A DNA stretch of 64,000 bases from Bacteroidia bacterium (GTDB lineage Bacteria > Bacteroidota > Bacteroidia > Cytophagales > Cyclobacteriaceae): NCBI GenBank assembly GCA_030425425.1, contig JAUIAO010000020.1, positions 25,379 through 89,378 on the forward strand. The letters are read 5' to 3'. The translations under genes and the position numbers were made by a program. Below the pieces are notes generated by a model. The model searched no databases, was not told the origin of the DNA, and saw only the letters and a list, made by a program, of their open reading frames with translations. Of the stretch, positions 46,091 through 55,443 are shown in pieces. How positions within the stretch are numbered: the stretch's first letter is position 1; every line of letters starts with the position of its first letter.

Positions 46091-48559
46091 ATGTTTGATA
46101 CCTTGAATAACGACACAGAACTAGCACAATATTTAGAAGATGAATCCGGTGAATTGATAGAATTGGTTTCTGATGAAGATTCTGAAGATATCACGGACGA
46201 AAACCTACCAAACGAGCTGCCAATACTTCCGATTAAGAATACAGTTCTCTTCCCGGGAGTGGTTTTGCCAATCACGGTGAGCAGAAGTAAATCTGTAAAA
46301 TTGGTGAAGAAGGCCTATAAAGGTGATCGTATTATTGGAGTAGTAGCCCAGAAGAACAACAAAAAGGAAGAGCCTCATTTCGAAGATTTATTTCGCATAG
46401 GTACAGTAGCTAAGATCCTGAAAATGTTGGTGTTGCCAGATGGAAACACCACTATAATCATTCAGGGTCAAAAGCGAATTAAGCTGAATCAGGCTGTTAG
46501 CGAAGAACCTTTCATCAAAGCCACATTTTCGGTTTTGGAGGAAGATGATGACCTGAGCGAAGATGAAATCAATGCGATCACTTCTTCTTTGAAAGAAGCT
46601 GCTTATAAAGTGCTGAAGCTCAATCCGGAGATTCCAAAAGAAGCTCAGATGGCACTGGAAAACATCACCAGTTACACTTTTCTGACACACTTTTTATCTT
46701 CCAATGTCAACGCTGAGGTAAAGGATAAGCAGAAACTACTAGAGACTGAAAATCCAAAAAACAGAGCAGAGCTATTGCTGAAATACATGCTCAAGGATAT
46801 ACAAGTGCTAGAACTGAAAAACGAAATAGCTAGTAAGGTACATTCGGATATTGATCAGCAGCAAAGAGATTATTATTTGCGGCAGCAGATGAAGGTCTTG
46901 CAAGACGAGCTGGGACAAGATGGTCCGGATCAGGAAATAAATGCTTTGCGAGCTAAGGCCAAGGATAAAAAATGGCCGGATGAAGTAAAGAAGCACTTCC
47001 TGAAAGAGTTGGATAAAATTGGTCGGATGAACCCGGCAGCAGCTGAATATCCAGTAGCGATGAGTTACTCGGAATTATTGGTGGATTTGCCATGGGATGA
47101 TGTGACTGAAGATAATTTTGACCTCAATCATGCCAAAAAGATCCTCGATAGAGATCACTTTGGGTTGGATAAAGTCAAAGAGCGGATTTTGGAATACCTG
47201 GCGGTTAGAAAACTTAAAAATGACCTAAAAGGGCCGATACTTTGTTTATATGGACCTCCAGGTGTAGGTAAAACTTCCCTTGGTAGATCAATTGCCGATG
47301 CTCTGGGTAGAAAATATGTGAGAATGTCTCTAGGAGGAGTGCATGATGAGGCGGAAATCAGAGGGCATCGAAAAACGTACATTGGCGCCATGCCGGGCAA
47401 AATCATCCAGAACATTAATAAGGCAAAAACTTCTAATCCGGTTTTTATATTGGATGAGATTGATAAAGTCAGTTCTGATTTTAGAGGCGATCCTTCTTCA
47501 GCGTTGCTGGAAGTATTAGATCCTGAACAGAACAGTACCTTTAAGGATAATTACCTGGAAGTAGATTATGATCTCTCCAACGTATTATTCATTGCCACTG
47601 CCAATTCACTGGATACGATTCAGCCACCTTTGCGTGACCGAATGGAGATTATTGATATTACAGGGTACACATTGGAAGAGAAAGTGGAAATTGCAAAAAA
47701 ACACTTAATTCCGAAACAGCGATCTGAGCATGGGCTGAAAGCTAAGGACATTTCTTTTGATAAATCAGCACTTAACAAGCTGATAAATGACTATACGCGT
47801 GAATCTGGAGTGAGAAACCTGGAACGCAAAGTGGCTTCTGTGATTCGTAATGTCGCTAAGTCCATTGCGATGGAGGAGGAGCATAATAATAAAATTACTA
47901 GTGAGGAGGTAAGAAAGATTCTCGGTCCTGAGTTAGTTGACAAGGAAGCATATGAAGACAATAAACTCCCAGGAGTAGCTACAGGTTTGGCATGGACACC
48001 AGTAGGAGGAGATATTTTGTTTATTGAAGCGAGCCTGAGCCGGGGTAAAGGTAAGCTCACACTTTCTGGTCAGCTGGGTGATGTGATGAAGGAGTCAGCA
48101 ATTACTGCACTTTCTTATCTGAAAACTTATGCTGATGCATTAGGTATTGATTACCGGGTTTTTGAGCACTATGATCTCCATGTACACGTACCAGCGGGAG
48201 CAATACCCAAAGACGGTCCGTCTGCAGGTATCACGATGCTGACTGCTTTGGCTTCTGTTTATACTCAGCGATTGATCAAGAAAAAGCTTGCCATGACAGG
48301 GGAGATAACGCTAAGAGGAAAGGTGCTTCCTGTGGGTGGTATCAAAGAAAAAATTCTGGCTGCTAAGCGCGCTGGTATCAAAGAAATCATCATGTGTGAG
48401 CGAAATCAGAAGGATTTGGATGAAATCAATGAAAAATATATCAAGGATCTGAAAATTCATTTTGTGAAAACTGTACAAGATGTATTGGAAATTGCGTTAT
48501 TGGATGAAATTGCTGCAAAACCAATGAATTTTGTATTTCCAGAAATATCCAAAGCCTAA
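46091..48559 (+). CDS. lon: ATP-dependent protease Lon
   Basis: An 822-residue protease. After the N-terminal substrate-binding part ([21 protein letters not shown]) come Walker [17 protein letters not shown], Walker [12 protein letters not shown], and the proteolytic domain with the catalytic Ser in [11 protein letters not shown] and Lys in [16 protein letters not shown]. It degrades damaged and regulatory proteins in the cytoplasm. It starts the lon-porQ-hslU run, in which porQ begins at the very next base after the lon stop. Confidence 0.97.
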   Translation: MFDTLNNDTELAQYLEDESGELIELVSDEDSEDITDENLPNELPILPIKNTVLFPGVVLPITVSRSKSVKLVKKAYKGDRIIGVVAQKNNKKEEPHFEDLFRIGTVAKILKMLVLPDGNTTIIIQGQKRIKLNQAVSEEPFIKATFSVLEEDDDLSEDEINAITSSLKEAAYKVLKLNPEIPKEAQMALENITSYTFLTHFLSSNVNAEVKDKQKLLETENPKNRAELLLKYMLKDIQVLELKNEIASKVHSDIDQQQRDYYLRQQMKVLQDELGQDGPDQEINALRAKAKDKKWPDEVKKHFLKELDKIGRMNPAAAEYPVAMSYSELLVDLPWDDVTEDNFDLNHAKKILDRDHFGLDKVKERILEYLAVRKLKNDLKGPILCLYGPPGVGKTSLGRSIADALGRKYVRMSLGGVHDEAEIRGHRKTYIGAMPGKIIQNINKAKTSNPVFILDEIDKVSSDFRGDPSSALLEVLDPEQNSTFKDNYLEVDYDLSNVLFIATANSLDTIQPPLRDRMEIIDITGYTLEEKVEIAKKHLIPKQRSEHGLKAKDISFDKSALNKLINDYTRESGVRNLERKVASVIRNVAKSIAMEEEHNNKITSEEVRKILGPELVDKEAYEDNKLPGVATGLAWTPVGGDILFIEASLSRGKGKLTLSGQLGDVMKESAITALSYLKTYADALGIDYRVFEHYDLHVHVPAGAIPKDGPSAGITMLTALASVYTQRLIKKKLAMTGEITLRGKVLPVGGIKEKILAAKRAGIKEIIMCERNQKDLDEINEKYIKDLKIHFVKTVQDVLEIALLDEIAAKPMNFVFPEISKA

Positions 48560-49558
48560 TTGAGAGTACTTGCTTTCATATCGCTGGTATTCACTTTTGG
48601 GGTTTCCTATGCACAGCTCGGAGATTTCCAAAGCCTTCATCGTTCTTTCGGGGCCAGAAATGCCGCATTAGGAGGGAAAGTAGTGTCACTTTATGACGGT
48701 GATGTCACACAGTTTGTGCACAATCCAGCATTATTAGACACTATTCAGACTGGTGCTGTTGCCTTCACGTACAGTCCGTATTTCGTAGATATTCATTCCT
48801 TATCTTCTGTTTACGCAGGGAATTTTGGCAAGGCTGGAAAACTTGCTATTGGAGTGTCTTATCTAGATTTTGGAGATTTTGAGGGTAGAATGAACAATGG
48901 CGATCCTGATGCTGATTTTTCAGCAAATGATCTTGTTTTTGTAGTTGGGAAAAGTCATCGTATATCTTCTTTTATTTTAGGGACTAATCTGAAGTTCGCT
49001 ATAAATGATATTGCAGGGTACGGTTCTTCGATGTTGTTGGCAGATATAGGTGGAATTTACAGAGCGCCAAATGCGGATTTTACCGTCGGAATGGTATTTA
49101 AAAATATGGGTTTTCTAGTATCTGATTATACAGGTACCAACTCAGGAGAGGTGCCGTTTGACGTGCAGATTAGTTCTACTTTCAAGCCCAGGCACATGCC
49201 TTTTCGGTTCAGTCTTTCAGCTTTTAATCTTAATCGGGATAATCTGTATTTCGATAGCAATGAAGATGAGCTTTCTTCTAAAAACGTAGAAATAGCCAAT
49301 AAAATCTTTAGAAAAATAAATATTGGGACTGAACTAGTGCTTCATGAAAGTATGCAGATTTTGTTTGGCTATAGTCATCTCCTACGCCAAGAGCTGAAGG
49401 TAGGAGATGTGGCTTATGGTGCGGGGATCAGCTTCGGATTTTCTCTCAGAATAAAACAATTTAGATTACAGTATAGTCATTCCAAATACCATGCGGCTGG
49501 AGGAACGAATTTTTTCACGCTCCAGACCAATATTAATTCATTTAAAAAGATCATATAA
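48560..49558 (+). CDS. porQ: Type IX secretion system protein PorQ
   Basis: A 332-residue outer-membrane beta-barrel of the FadL-like PorV/PorQ kind: signal peptide RVLAFISLVFTFGVSYAQ followed by LHRSFGARNAALGGKVVSLYDGDVTQFVHNPALLD, the PorQ start region. It helps hold the PorZ subunit of the attachment complex that joins cargo to the cell surface. The start codon is a TTG (48560) directly abutting the lon stop TAA; no ATG is available until past the conserved region, so TTG is the real start, probably read by coupling to lon. Confidence 0.88.
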   Translation: MRVLAFISLVFTFGVSYAQLGDFQSLHRSFGARNAALGGKVVSLYDGDVTQFVHNPALLDTIQTGAVAFTYSPYFVDIHSLSSVYAGNFGKAGKLAIGVSYLDFGDFEGRMNNGDPDADFSANDLVFVVGKSHRISSFILGTNLKFAINDIAGYGSSMLLADIGGIYRAPNADFTVGMVFKNMGFLVSDYTGTNSGEVPFDVQISSTFKPRHMPFRFSLSAFNLNRDNLYFDSNEDELSSKNVEIANKIFRKINIGTELVLHESMQILFGYSHLLRQELKVGDVAYGAGISFGFSLRIKQFRLQYSHSKYHAAGGTNFFTLQTNINSFKKII

Positions 49559-49564
49559 TCCATT

Positions 49565-50944
49565 ATGAATAAAAATTTGACACCTCGAGAGATTGTTGCG
49601 GAGTTGGATAAGTACATTATTGGCCAGCAAGATGCTAAACGAAATGTAGCTATCGCGCTGAGGAATCGATGGAGGAGGATGAATGTAAAAGAGGAGATTC
49701 AGGGTGAGATTGTACCCAACAATATCCTGATGATAGGGGCGACTGGAGTAGGTAAAACAGAGATTGCCAGAAGGCTTGCGAACCTGGCCGATGCACCATT
49801 TACGAAAGTAGAAGCTTCGAAATTCACGGAAGTAGGATATGTGGGGCGAGATGTGGAAAGTATGATCAGGGATTTGGTGGAGCAGAGTGTGGGCATGGTG
49901 AAAAATGCGCGCAAAGAAGAAGTGAAAGAAAAGGCCAAAGTGATCGTAGAAGGAATCATTTTGGATGCTTTGATTCCGCCTTTGAAGGGTTCACCCACAC
50001 AGTTTGCGACAGGGATTGGTAAAGATCAGCCGGAAGATGAGCGAGAACTGAATGAAAAAACCCGCGAGCGGTTCAGGGAAAAAATTAGTAATGGTGAATT
50101 GGATGAGCGCAAAATTGAAATTGATGTGAAACAGTCTGCCAATCCTGGAGTAGGGATGGTAGGTGGAGGAATGGATGAGGCTTCCATGATCAACCTGCAG
50201 GAAATGTTGGGTAATATGTTGCCAAAGAAGACCAAGAAGCGTAAGGTGACGATTGCTGAAGCAAGAAAATTTTTACTGGAAGAAGAATCTGCTAAGCTCA
50301 TCGATATGGATGAGGTAAAAGAAGAAGCACTACTAAAAGCTGCCAATACGGGAATTGTATTCATAGATGAGATTGATAAGATCGCTGGAGCCTCAAGAGA
50401 AGGAAGAGGAGGTGCGGATGTAAGTAGAGAAGGAGTGCAGCGTGATTTGCTGCCAATTGTCGAAGGAAGTGCGGTGAACACCAAATATGGGATTGTGCAT
50501 ACAGATCATATTTTGTTTGTTGCTGCCGGAGCATTTCATTTTAGCAAACCAGCAGATTTGATTCCAGAATTACAAGGTAGATTCCCGATCAGAGTAGAGC
50601 TGGATAACCTCACGGTAGAAGACTTTTTAAGAATTCTCAAAGAGCCAAAAAATGCACTTACTAAGCAATATAAGGCACTTGTAGGTGCTGAAGATGTATC
50701 GATGGATTTTCAGGAAGATGCATTGGAGAGACTGGCTGAAATCGCTTTTCAGATTAACGAGGATGTGGAGAATATTGGAGCCAGAAGATTGCATACGGTC
50801 ATGAGTAAGCTACTCAACGAAATACTCTTTGATATTCCTGACGTGATCGGGCCTAATGCACAGATTGTTATCGACAAGGCGCTGGTGGAGGAAAAACTAT
50901 CTGGATTGATCCAAAATAAGGATTTGAGTCAGTATATCCTCTAA
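49565..50944 (+). CDS. hslU: ATP-dependent protease ATPase subunit HslU
   Basis: A 459-residue AAA+ protein. [17 protein letters not shown] at the start, Walker [15 protein letters not shown], Walker [28 protein letters not shown] (pore loop) and the C-terminal DLSQYIL tail that docks into HslV are all typical. HslV itself is not in this window. It begins six bases after porQ, so it may share the lon transcript. Confidence 0.96.
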   Translation: MNKNLTPREIVAELDKYIIGQQDAKRNVAIALRNRWRRMNVKEEIQGEIVPNNILMIGATGVGKTEIARRLANLADAPFTKVEASKFTEVGYVGRDVESMIRDLVEQSVGMVKNARKEEVKEKAKVIVEGIILDALIPPLKGSPTQFATGIGKDQPEDERELNEKTRERFREKISNGELDERKIEIDVKQSANPGVGMVGGGMDEASMINLQEMLGNMLPKKTKKRKVTIAEARKFLLEEESAKLIDMDEVKEEALLKAANTGIVFIDEIDKIAGASREGRGGADVSREGVQRDLLPIVEGSAVNTKYGIVHTDHILFVAAGAFHFSKPADLIPELQGRFPIRVELDNLTVEDFLRILKEPKNALTKQYKALVGAEDVSMDFQEDALERLAEIAFQINEDVENIGARRLHTVMSKLLNEILFDIPDVIGPNAQIVIDKALVEEKLSGLIQNKDLSQYIL

Positions 50945-51065
50945 AATTGTCTTTTATCCGGTGAATGGATAATTTGGTTCAGTGAATATCATTAAACTCC
51001 AACTCGACAAGCCAATAGTGTACCTACACCAAAGAAAGTACATCTGGTTTTGGTAGTTGGATGTA

Positions 51066-51806
51066 ATGGTAATTATCACTTTGCTAGAATATTTTCTGGA
51101 ACCATTCACCAGAAACTACAGTGAGCATATTTATGATTACTGGATCATTTGTCTTTTTCATGCTGGAGTAATCACACTGAGCTATCTGATTACTTACATT
51201 CTATTCGGATTTATTCCAAGACCGAAGGTTTGGAAACTGAAGAATGAATTGTTATTCGCAGGAGTACTAATCGTAATTGGAGGCATCGGTAATTTTTTTG
51301 TACGGGAACTGATATATGATATTGATAATCTGAAGTGGCGATATTTCTTTGAGGAATTGAGGCACGGTATTTTGGCTGGTAGTTTGTTTTATTTTCTCAT
51401 TTTTAATCTCAATCGATATTTATACAATTCATTCAGAGCTGATAACTCTGAAAAAAGTAATGAAGTAGAGATTGAGGCTTATGTTTCTGCTGATTCATTC
51501 AGTATAGACCCTAATCAGATTTTATGCGTAAAGTCAGATGGGAACTACACGGAATTTTATCTAATAGATGGTATAAATGTTTCTAAAAGGATCGTGAGGC
51601 AAACGCTCGAAAAAGTTGCCGAACAGCTTAGCTCTCATTCACAGTTTTTCAGAAGTCATAGGGCATTCATTGTGAATATTCAGATGGTAAAAGAGCATAA
51701 AGGCAATGCCTCTGGTTACCAATTAGTCATTGACGGATTGGAATTTTTAGTGCCAGTGAGTCGGGCCAATGTGAAAAAGTACAATGAGCACCTGGCACAT
51801 CATTGA
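51066..51806 (+). CDS. Membrane-anchored LytTR transcription regulator
   Basis: About 246 residues from the ATG at 51066 (a TTG at 51057 is also in frame). Four hydrophobic helices fill residues ~5-125; the C-terminal ~100 residues are a LytTR DNA-binding domain (DPNQILCVKSDGNYTEFYLIDG, ... QFFRSHRAFIVNIQMVKEHKG, and VPVSRANVKKYNEHL). Membrane-bound LytTR proteins of this type usually regulate the gene next to them, here the acyltransferase at 51881, in front of which a tandem repeat with LytTR-like spacing is found. No receiver domain is present, so the membrane part must be the sensor. Confidence 0.88.
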   Translation: MVIITLLEYFLEPFTRNYSEHIYDYWIICLFHAGVITLSYLITYILFGFIPRPKVWKLKNELLFAGVLIVIGGIGNFFVRELIYDIDNLKWRYFFEELRHGILAGSLFYFLIFNLNRYLYNSFRADNSEKSNEVEIEAYVSADSFSIDPNQILCVKSDGNYTEFYLIDGINVSKRIVRQTLEKVAEQLSSHSQFFRSHRAFIVNIQMVKEHKGNASGYQLVIDGLEFLVPVSRANVKKYNEHLAHH

Positions 51807-51808
51807 CA

Positions 51809-51838
51809 TCCGTCACAAAATCCTTGTCAATCGTCACA
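51809..51838 (+). promoter_or_regulatory. Tandem direct repeat, likely LytTR binding site
   Basis: CGTCACA occurs at 51811-51817 and again at 51832-51838, 21 bases from start to start, i.e. two half-sites on the same helix face, the arrangement LytTR proteins bind. It lies 43 bases before the acyltransferase ATG (51881) and directly after the LytTR gene. Confidence 0.55.
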
Positions 51839-51880
51839 GAGGCTTGATTTGAAATGACCTTAGCTTTTATGTTTGGCGTT

Positions 51881-53017
51881 ATGAAAAACATGCAAACGAC
51901 AAGAAGACACGACCTGGACTGGCTTAGAGTAATCGTATTTGGCCTATTAATTTTCTATCATGTAGGGATGTTTTTTGTGCCCTGGGGGTGGCATATCAAA
52001 AATAACGAAATTTATAATTGGCTAAAAGTACCGATGAGTTTTGTCAACCAATGGAGATTGCCAATCCTGTTTGTAATAAGTGGAATGGGAACTGCTTTTG
52101 CACTAGGCAAAAGAACCATAAGTCAGTTTATAAAGGAAAGAAATACTCGCCTTGGGGTTCCGTTTATTTTTGGGATGCTAGTGATCATTCCTCCCCAGGT
52201 TTTTGTGGAGCGAGTAATTAATGAGCAGTTTCAGGGGAGTTATTTTGATTTCTGGTTTGGACCAGCTTTCCAAGGCATCTATCCCGATGGTAACTTGAGC
52301 TGGCATCACTTATGGTTTTTGCCTTACCTACTGGTCTTTTCTATGTTGCTTGCTCCAGTGTTCGGTTGGATGAGAAGTCATCCCGAAAATGGTCTGATAA
52401 AAAGGTTTCGTAGTTTAATACAACGAAATCCATTTAATCTTTTTTTGCTTGTGATTCCTCTTTATTTGTATGAGTCTTTAGTGGAGCCATTTTTCAATAT
52501 TACTCATAATTTGGTGTGGGATTGGTTCAATTTTATCAGCAGTCTTACGCTCTTTTTCTATGGTTTTTTGTTGATTTCGGTGAAAAACGATTTTTGGAAA
52601 GCGGTGGATAAAATCAAATTCCATACATTGTTCATAGGGATAGTTTGCTTTTCAGCACAGCTCATAATCTGGTTCAATTTTGAAGATGGATATGTGGTAC
52701 ATTTCACAGAGGCAGCTTTCAAAACCACTAATCTTTGGGCATGGATTCTGACTATTTTCGGCTTTTCTGCAAAATGGCTAAATCAACCATCTTCTTCTTT
52801 GGACTATGCCAATAGAGCAGTTTATCCATTTTATATTTTACATCAGACCATTACGATTGTGATTGCCTTTTTTATTTACGATCTCAGTTGGGGGTTAGTA
52901 CCTAAGGCACTCATTTTATTGATTGGTACATTTGGCGGGGCGTGGTTCATTTACGAATTCCTGATTCGGAGGATTTCGCTTTTGCATCCATTATTTGGTC
53001 TTAAGAATAAAAACTAA
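51881..53017 (+). CDS. Acyltransferase-3 family membrane protein
   Basis: About 378 residues from the ATG at 51881; earlier in-frame codons (51854, 51869) lie within the promoter region. Ten or so hydrophobic helices, with RRHDLDWLRVIVFGLLIFYHVGMFF at the start (the conserved D and the catalytic-type His of acyltransferase-3 proteins). The family adds acyl groups, often acetyl, to membrane-facing glycans or lipids. It is likely controlled by the LytTR protein encoded upstream. Its stop codon overlaps that of the convergent hydroxylase gene (CTAA at 53014-53017). Confidence 0.85.
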   Translation: MKNMQTTRRHDLDWLRVIVFGLLIFYHVGMFFVPWGWHIKNNEIYNWLKVPMSFVNQWRLPILFVISGMGTAFALGKRTISQFIKERNTRLGVPFIFGMLVIIPPQVFVERVINEQFQGSYFDFWFGPAFQGIYPDGNLSWHHLWFLPYLLVFSMLLAPVFGWMRSHPENGLIKRFRSLIQRNPFNLFLLVIPLYLYESLVEPFFNITHNLVWDWFNFISSLTLFFYGFLLISVKNDFWKAVDKIKFHTLFIGIVCFSAQLIIWFNFEDGYVVHFTEAAFKTTNLWAWILTIFGFSAKWLNQPSSSLDYANRAVYPFYILHQTITIVIAFFIYDLSWGLVPKALILLIGTFGGAWFIYEFLIRRISLLHPLFGLKNKN

Positions 53018-53793
53018 GTCAGTGTGGTATTGATAATTTGGGGTTTCGATGTGGCTTTTTCGTAATCCTCATCATAGTCAGGTCTGATGGTGCCAAAAAC
53101 TCTGTCCCAGATCAAAGTGTACAAACCATAATTACCATGAAACCTTTGATGGTGTTGATTATGAGATACAGAAGTATTCACGTATTTTCCAATCCATGTT
53201 TTGTGAAACCCTTTTGGATAAAGCTCATATCCTATGTGTCCGTACACATTGTAAGCTATCTGGAAAACCATAAAGATCATTACCACAAGAAGGTGCGATG
53301 GAATAGTAAAAGCAATGATTGGAATGATCATGACTTCAACAATGGCCTCAAGCGGGTGAAAAGAGTATGCAGTCCATGGGCTGGGGTTAGTGGAGAGGTG
53401 ATGAACTTTATGTATCGTTTTAAACCAACGCGGTTGATGCATCCATCTATGGGCCCAATAAAAGTAGAAGTCATGAAGGAAAAACATCAAAATGAAGGTG
53501 CCAGCCCAATACCATGTTGGCTCTGCGCTTATGTCCTTGATTAGCAGATTATACGGAGATAATGTGATAAAAGTGACTAAGGCAACAATCGTGAAAATAA
53601 CGATCGTTAAAACTGAATAGGAAATATCTCTTTGATAGTCTGAAACTTTAGGAAAGTTCCGCTGAATTTTTCTGATTCTCTTTTGGTTTCGGAAAATGAC
53701 ATAAAACAGCAGAAAAGCAATTCCAGCGAAAACTACGTACCTGATACCGATTCGATAGAAGAAAACAGGAAATTTTTCAATCAGTTCTCCCAT
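53014..53793 (-). CDS. Sterol desaturase/fatty acid hydroxylase family protein
   Basis: About 259 residues from the ATG at 53793, one base after the stop of the phosphatase gene. Four hydrophobic segments and the three His clusters of the family: HDFYFYWAHRWMH, HKVHHLS and HNQHHQRFHG; together they bind a di-iron site that hydroxylates or desaturates lipids. The substrate (sphingolipid, carotenoid or fatty acid) cannot be told. An in-frame ATG at 53853 lies within the upstream gene and is rejected. Last gene of an operon with the GT9 and phosphatase genes. Confidence 0.88.
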   Translation of the reverse strand: MGELIEKFPVFFYRIGIRYVVFAGIAFLLFYVIFRNQKRIRKIQRNFPKVSDYQRDISYSVLTIVIFTIVALVTFITLSPYNLLIKDISAEPTWYWAGTFILMFFLHDFYFYWAHRWMHQPRWFKTIHKVHHLSTNPSPWTAYSFHPLEAIVEVMIIPIIAFTIPSHLLVVMIFMVFQIAYNVYGHIGYELYPKGFHKTWIGKYVNTSVSHNQHHQRFHGNYGLYTLIWDRVFGTIRPDYDEDYEKATSKPQIINTTLT

Positions 53794-53794
53794 G

Positions 53795-54295
53795 TCAAGG
53801 TTTTCTTGGTAATTTTTTTGGTAAAACCATTGTCGTCTTCTGAGAGGAGGCATCCCTTATGTCCTCCCACCTGTCTATTTCCAGTTCAAAACCGTAAACA
53901 CCGCAAGTAGGCACATTGTCTATGTAAGTGTCATTGAAGTGGTTGGCCAAATCGGTGAACCCAGGATTATGGCCAAATATGGCTACAGAATTGATGTTAT
54001 CATCTATCTCTGACAAGATATCCAACAATACATTCGAATAGGCATGGTACATTCTTTCATCTATTTGAATATCAGCCTCTGGATAACCCCACTCGTCTGC
54101 CAGAAAGAGTGCTGTGTAAATAGCCCTGCTTGCATGACTGGTGATCAGAAGGTCCGGGGTGTTTTCTGTTCTACTCAGCACCCTGCCTACACGAAAGACA
54201 TCCCTTCGTCCTCTGAGAGCTAATGGGCGATTCTCATCGGGAAGATCGAAGTTCCAGGATGATTTGGCATGTCTGATGATATATAATTTTTTCAT
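53795..54295 (-). CDS. sixA: SixA-like histidine phosphatase
   Basis: A 166-residue member of the histidine phosphatase (RHG) superfamily. The catalytic motif is YIIRHAKSSWNF at the N-terminus, and GHNPGFTDLANHF supplies the second catalytic His. SixA dephosphorylates histidine-containing phosphotransfer proteins in E. coli; here the substrate is unknown. It follows the GT9 gene by three bases. Confidence 0.85.
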   Translation of the reverse strand: MKKLYIIRHAKSSWNFDLPDENRPLALRGRRDVFRVGRVLSRTENTPDLLITSHASRAIYTALFLADEWGYPEADIQIDERMYHAYSNVLLDILSEIDDNINSVAIFGHNPGFTDLANHFNDTYIDNVPTCGVYGFELEIDRWEDIRDASSQKTTMVLPKKLPRKP

Positions 54296-54298
54296 TTT

Positions 54299-55303
54299 TC
54301 AGTCGGGTAGGTAAAAATCAAACTTCACTTCATTCATACATTTGAAATGTCCTTTTGGACATTTTTCGAATCCAATTTTCGAACAAGGTCTGCATTTCAA
54401 ATCTTTCTTTTCGAAAATAACGAATTTCGTTCGGTATGGGTACATCCCAAACTCAGGAATCGTATTACCCCAAATACTGTAAATTTCTTTTTTGAAAGCA
54501 GCCGCTACATGCATGAGTCCTGTATCATGTGTAAATACCCATCGGGATTGCTTAATCAGAGAGGCTGATTGATTGAAATTGAATTTACCACAAGTATTGA
54601 AGACAATAGTTTGCTTGCCCAGAGCTTTCAGACCTTCTGTGAATTGATCGTTTTTAGGTTTGAAAAATTCTTCAATTTCTCGTCCCATTTGCTCCTCTTC
54701 TTTGCCGCCAAGTAGGATGACCGGTTTGTTAATTCGATCGCAGAGTTCAATCAGCCGATCTTTCGGAAGCTTTTTGGTTGCAAACTGTCCTCCAATAACA
54801 ACCGCTACATATCCATTTTGAAAAGCCTCTGGTAGCCAATCTATTTCCACATGATCTCTGTCAGGTATGAAGTAATCCAGCCCCAGGTTATCCATTTTTA
54901 CTCCGAAAGATTCTACGGACTGCATATAACGATCTACGATGTGCTGGTTGGGTAAAACGTTGATTTTAAACGCTGTTAGGAGCCATTTCTGGAAATTTAA
55001 TTTATCAAAAGTGCGAGAGCGGATATCCAACCTTAGCTTGATAAGAGCCGTCCTTAGATTTTTGTGCAGATCAATCACGAGATCAAACTTTTCTTTTTTC
55101 AATTCTGTGATCAATGACTTCAGAGTTTTGTCCAGTATATGGGTTTTGATGATATACGGATTTTCTTCCATCAAAAATGCATATTCTTTTTTGGTGGCCA
55201 CATGTACTTCTGCCTGGTCTATTTGAGTTTTTATGCACCTGATTACCGGAGTGGTCAGCACAATATCACCGGTTGAAGAAAAACGTATAATAAGTATTTT
55301 CAT
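54299..55303 (-). CDS. Glycosyltransferase family 9 (heptosyltransferase-like)
   Basis: A 334-residue protein of the GT9 fold. ILIIRFSSTGDIVLTTPVIR at the N-terminus and FTHDTGLMHVAAAFKK near the C-terminus are the family hallmarks (the acceptor loop and nucleotide-sugar binding site). GT9 enzymes add heptose or similar sugars to lipid A-core in the cytoplasm. First gene of an operon with the phosphatase and hydroxylase, all envelope-related by family. Confidence 0.9.
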   Translation of the reverse strand: MKILIIRFSSTGDIVLTTPVIRCIKTQIDQAEVHVATKKEYAFLMEENPYIIKTHILDKTLKSLITELKKEKFDLVIDLHKNLRTALIKLRLDIRSRTFDKLNFQKWLLTAFKINVLPNQHIVDRYMQSVESFGVKMDNLGLDYFIPDRDHVEIDWLPEAFQNGYVAVVIGGQFATKKLPKDRLIELCDRINKPVILLGGKEEEQMGREIEEFFKPKNDQFTEGLKALGKQTIVFNTCGKFNFNQSASLIKQSRWVFTHDTGLMHVAAAFKKEIYSIWGNTIPEFGMYPYRTKFVIFEKKDLKCRPCSKIGFEKCPKGHFKCMNEVKFDFYLPD

Positions 55304-55443
55304 AAGGTTAGAAAACGAAATCGGATACGATTGTTTGATTAACTTTAACTAGCCTCAAGTTATGAAAATGATCAAATAACATTCCCACCGGGCATGGGGT
55401 TAATTATGTGATGATTGTTCTACTGGTAAAAATAATTGGTTAT

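Noticed and set aside
50026..50484. 152-codon minus-strand open frame inside hslU
   Set aside because: Antisense of a highly conserved gene; low-complexity Ser/Leu-rich composition is the mirror of the hslU codons.
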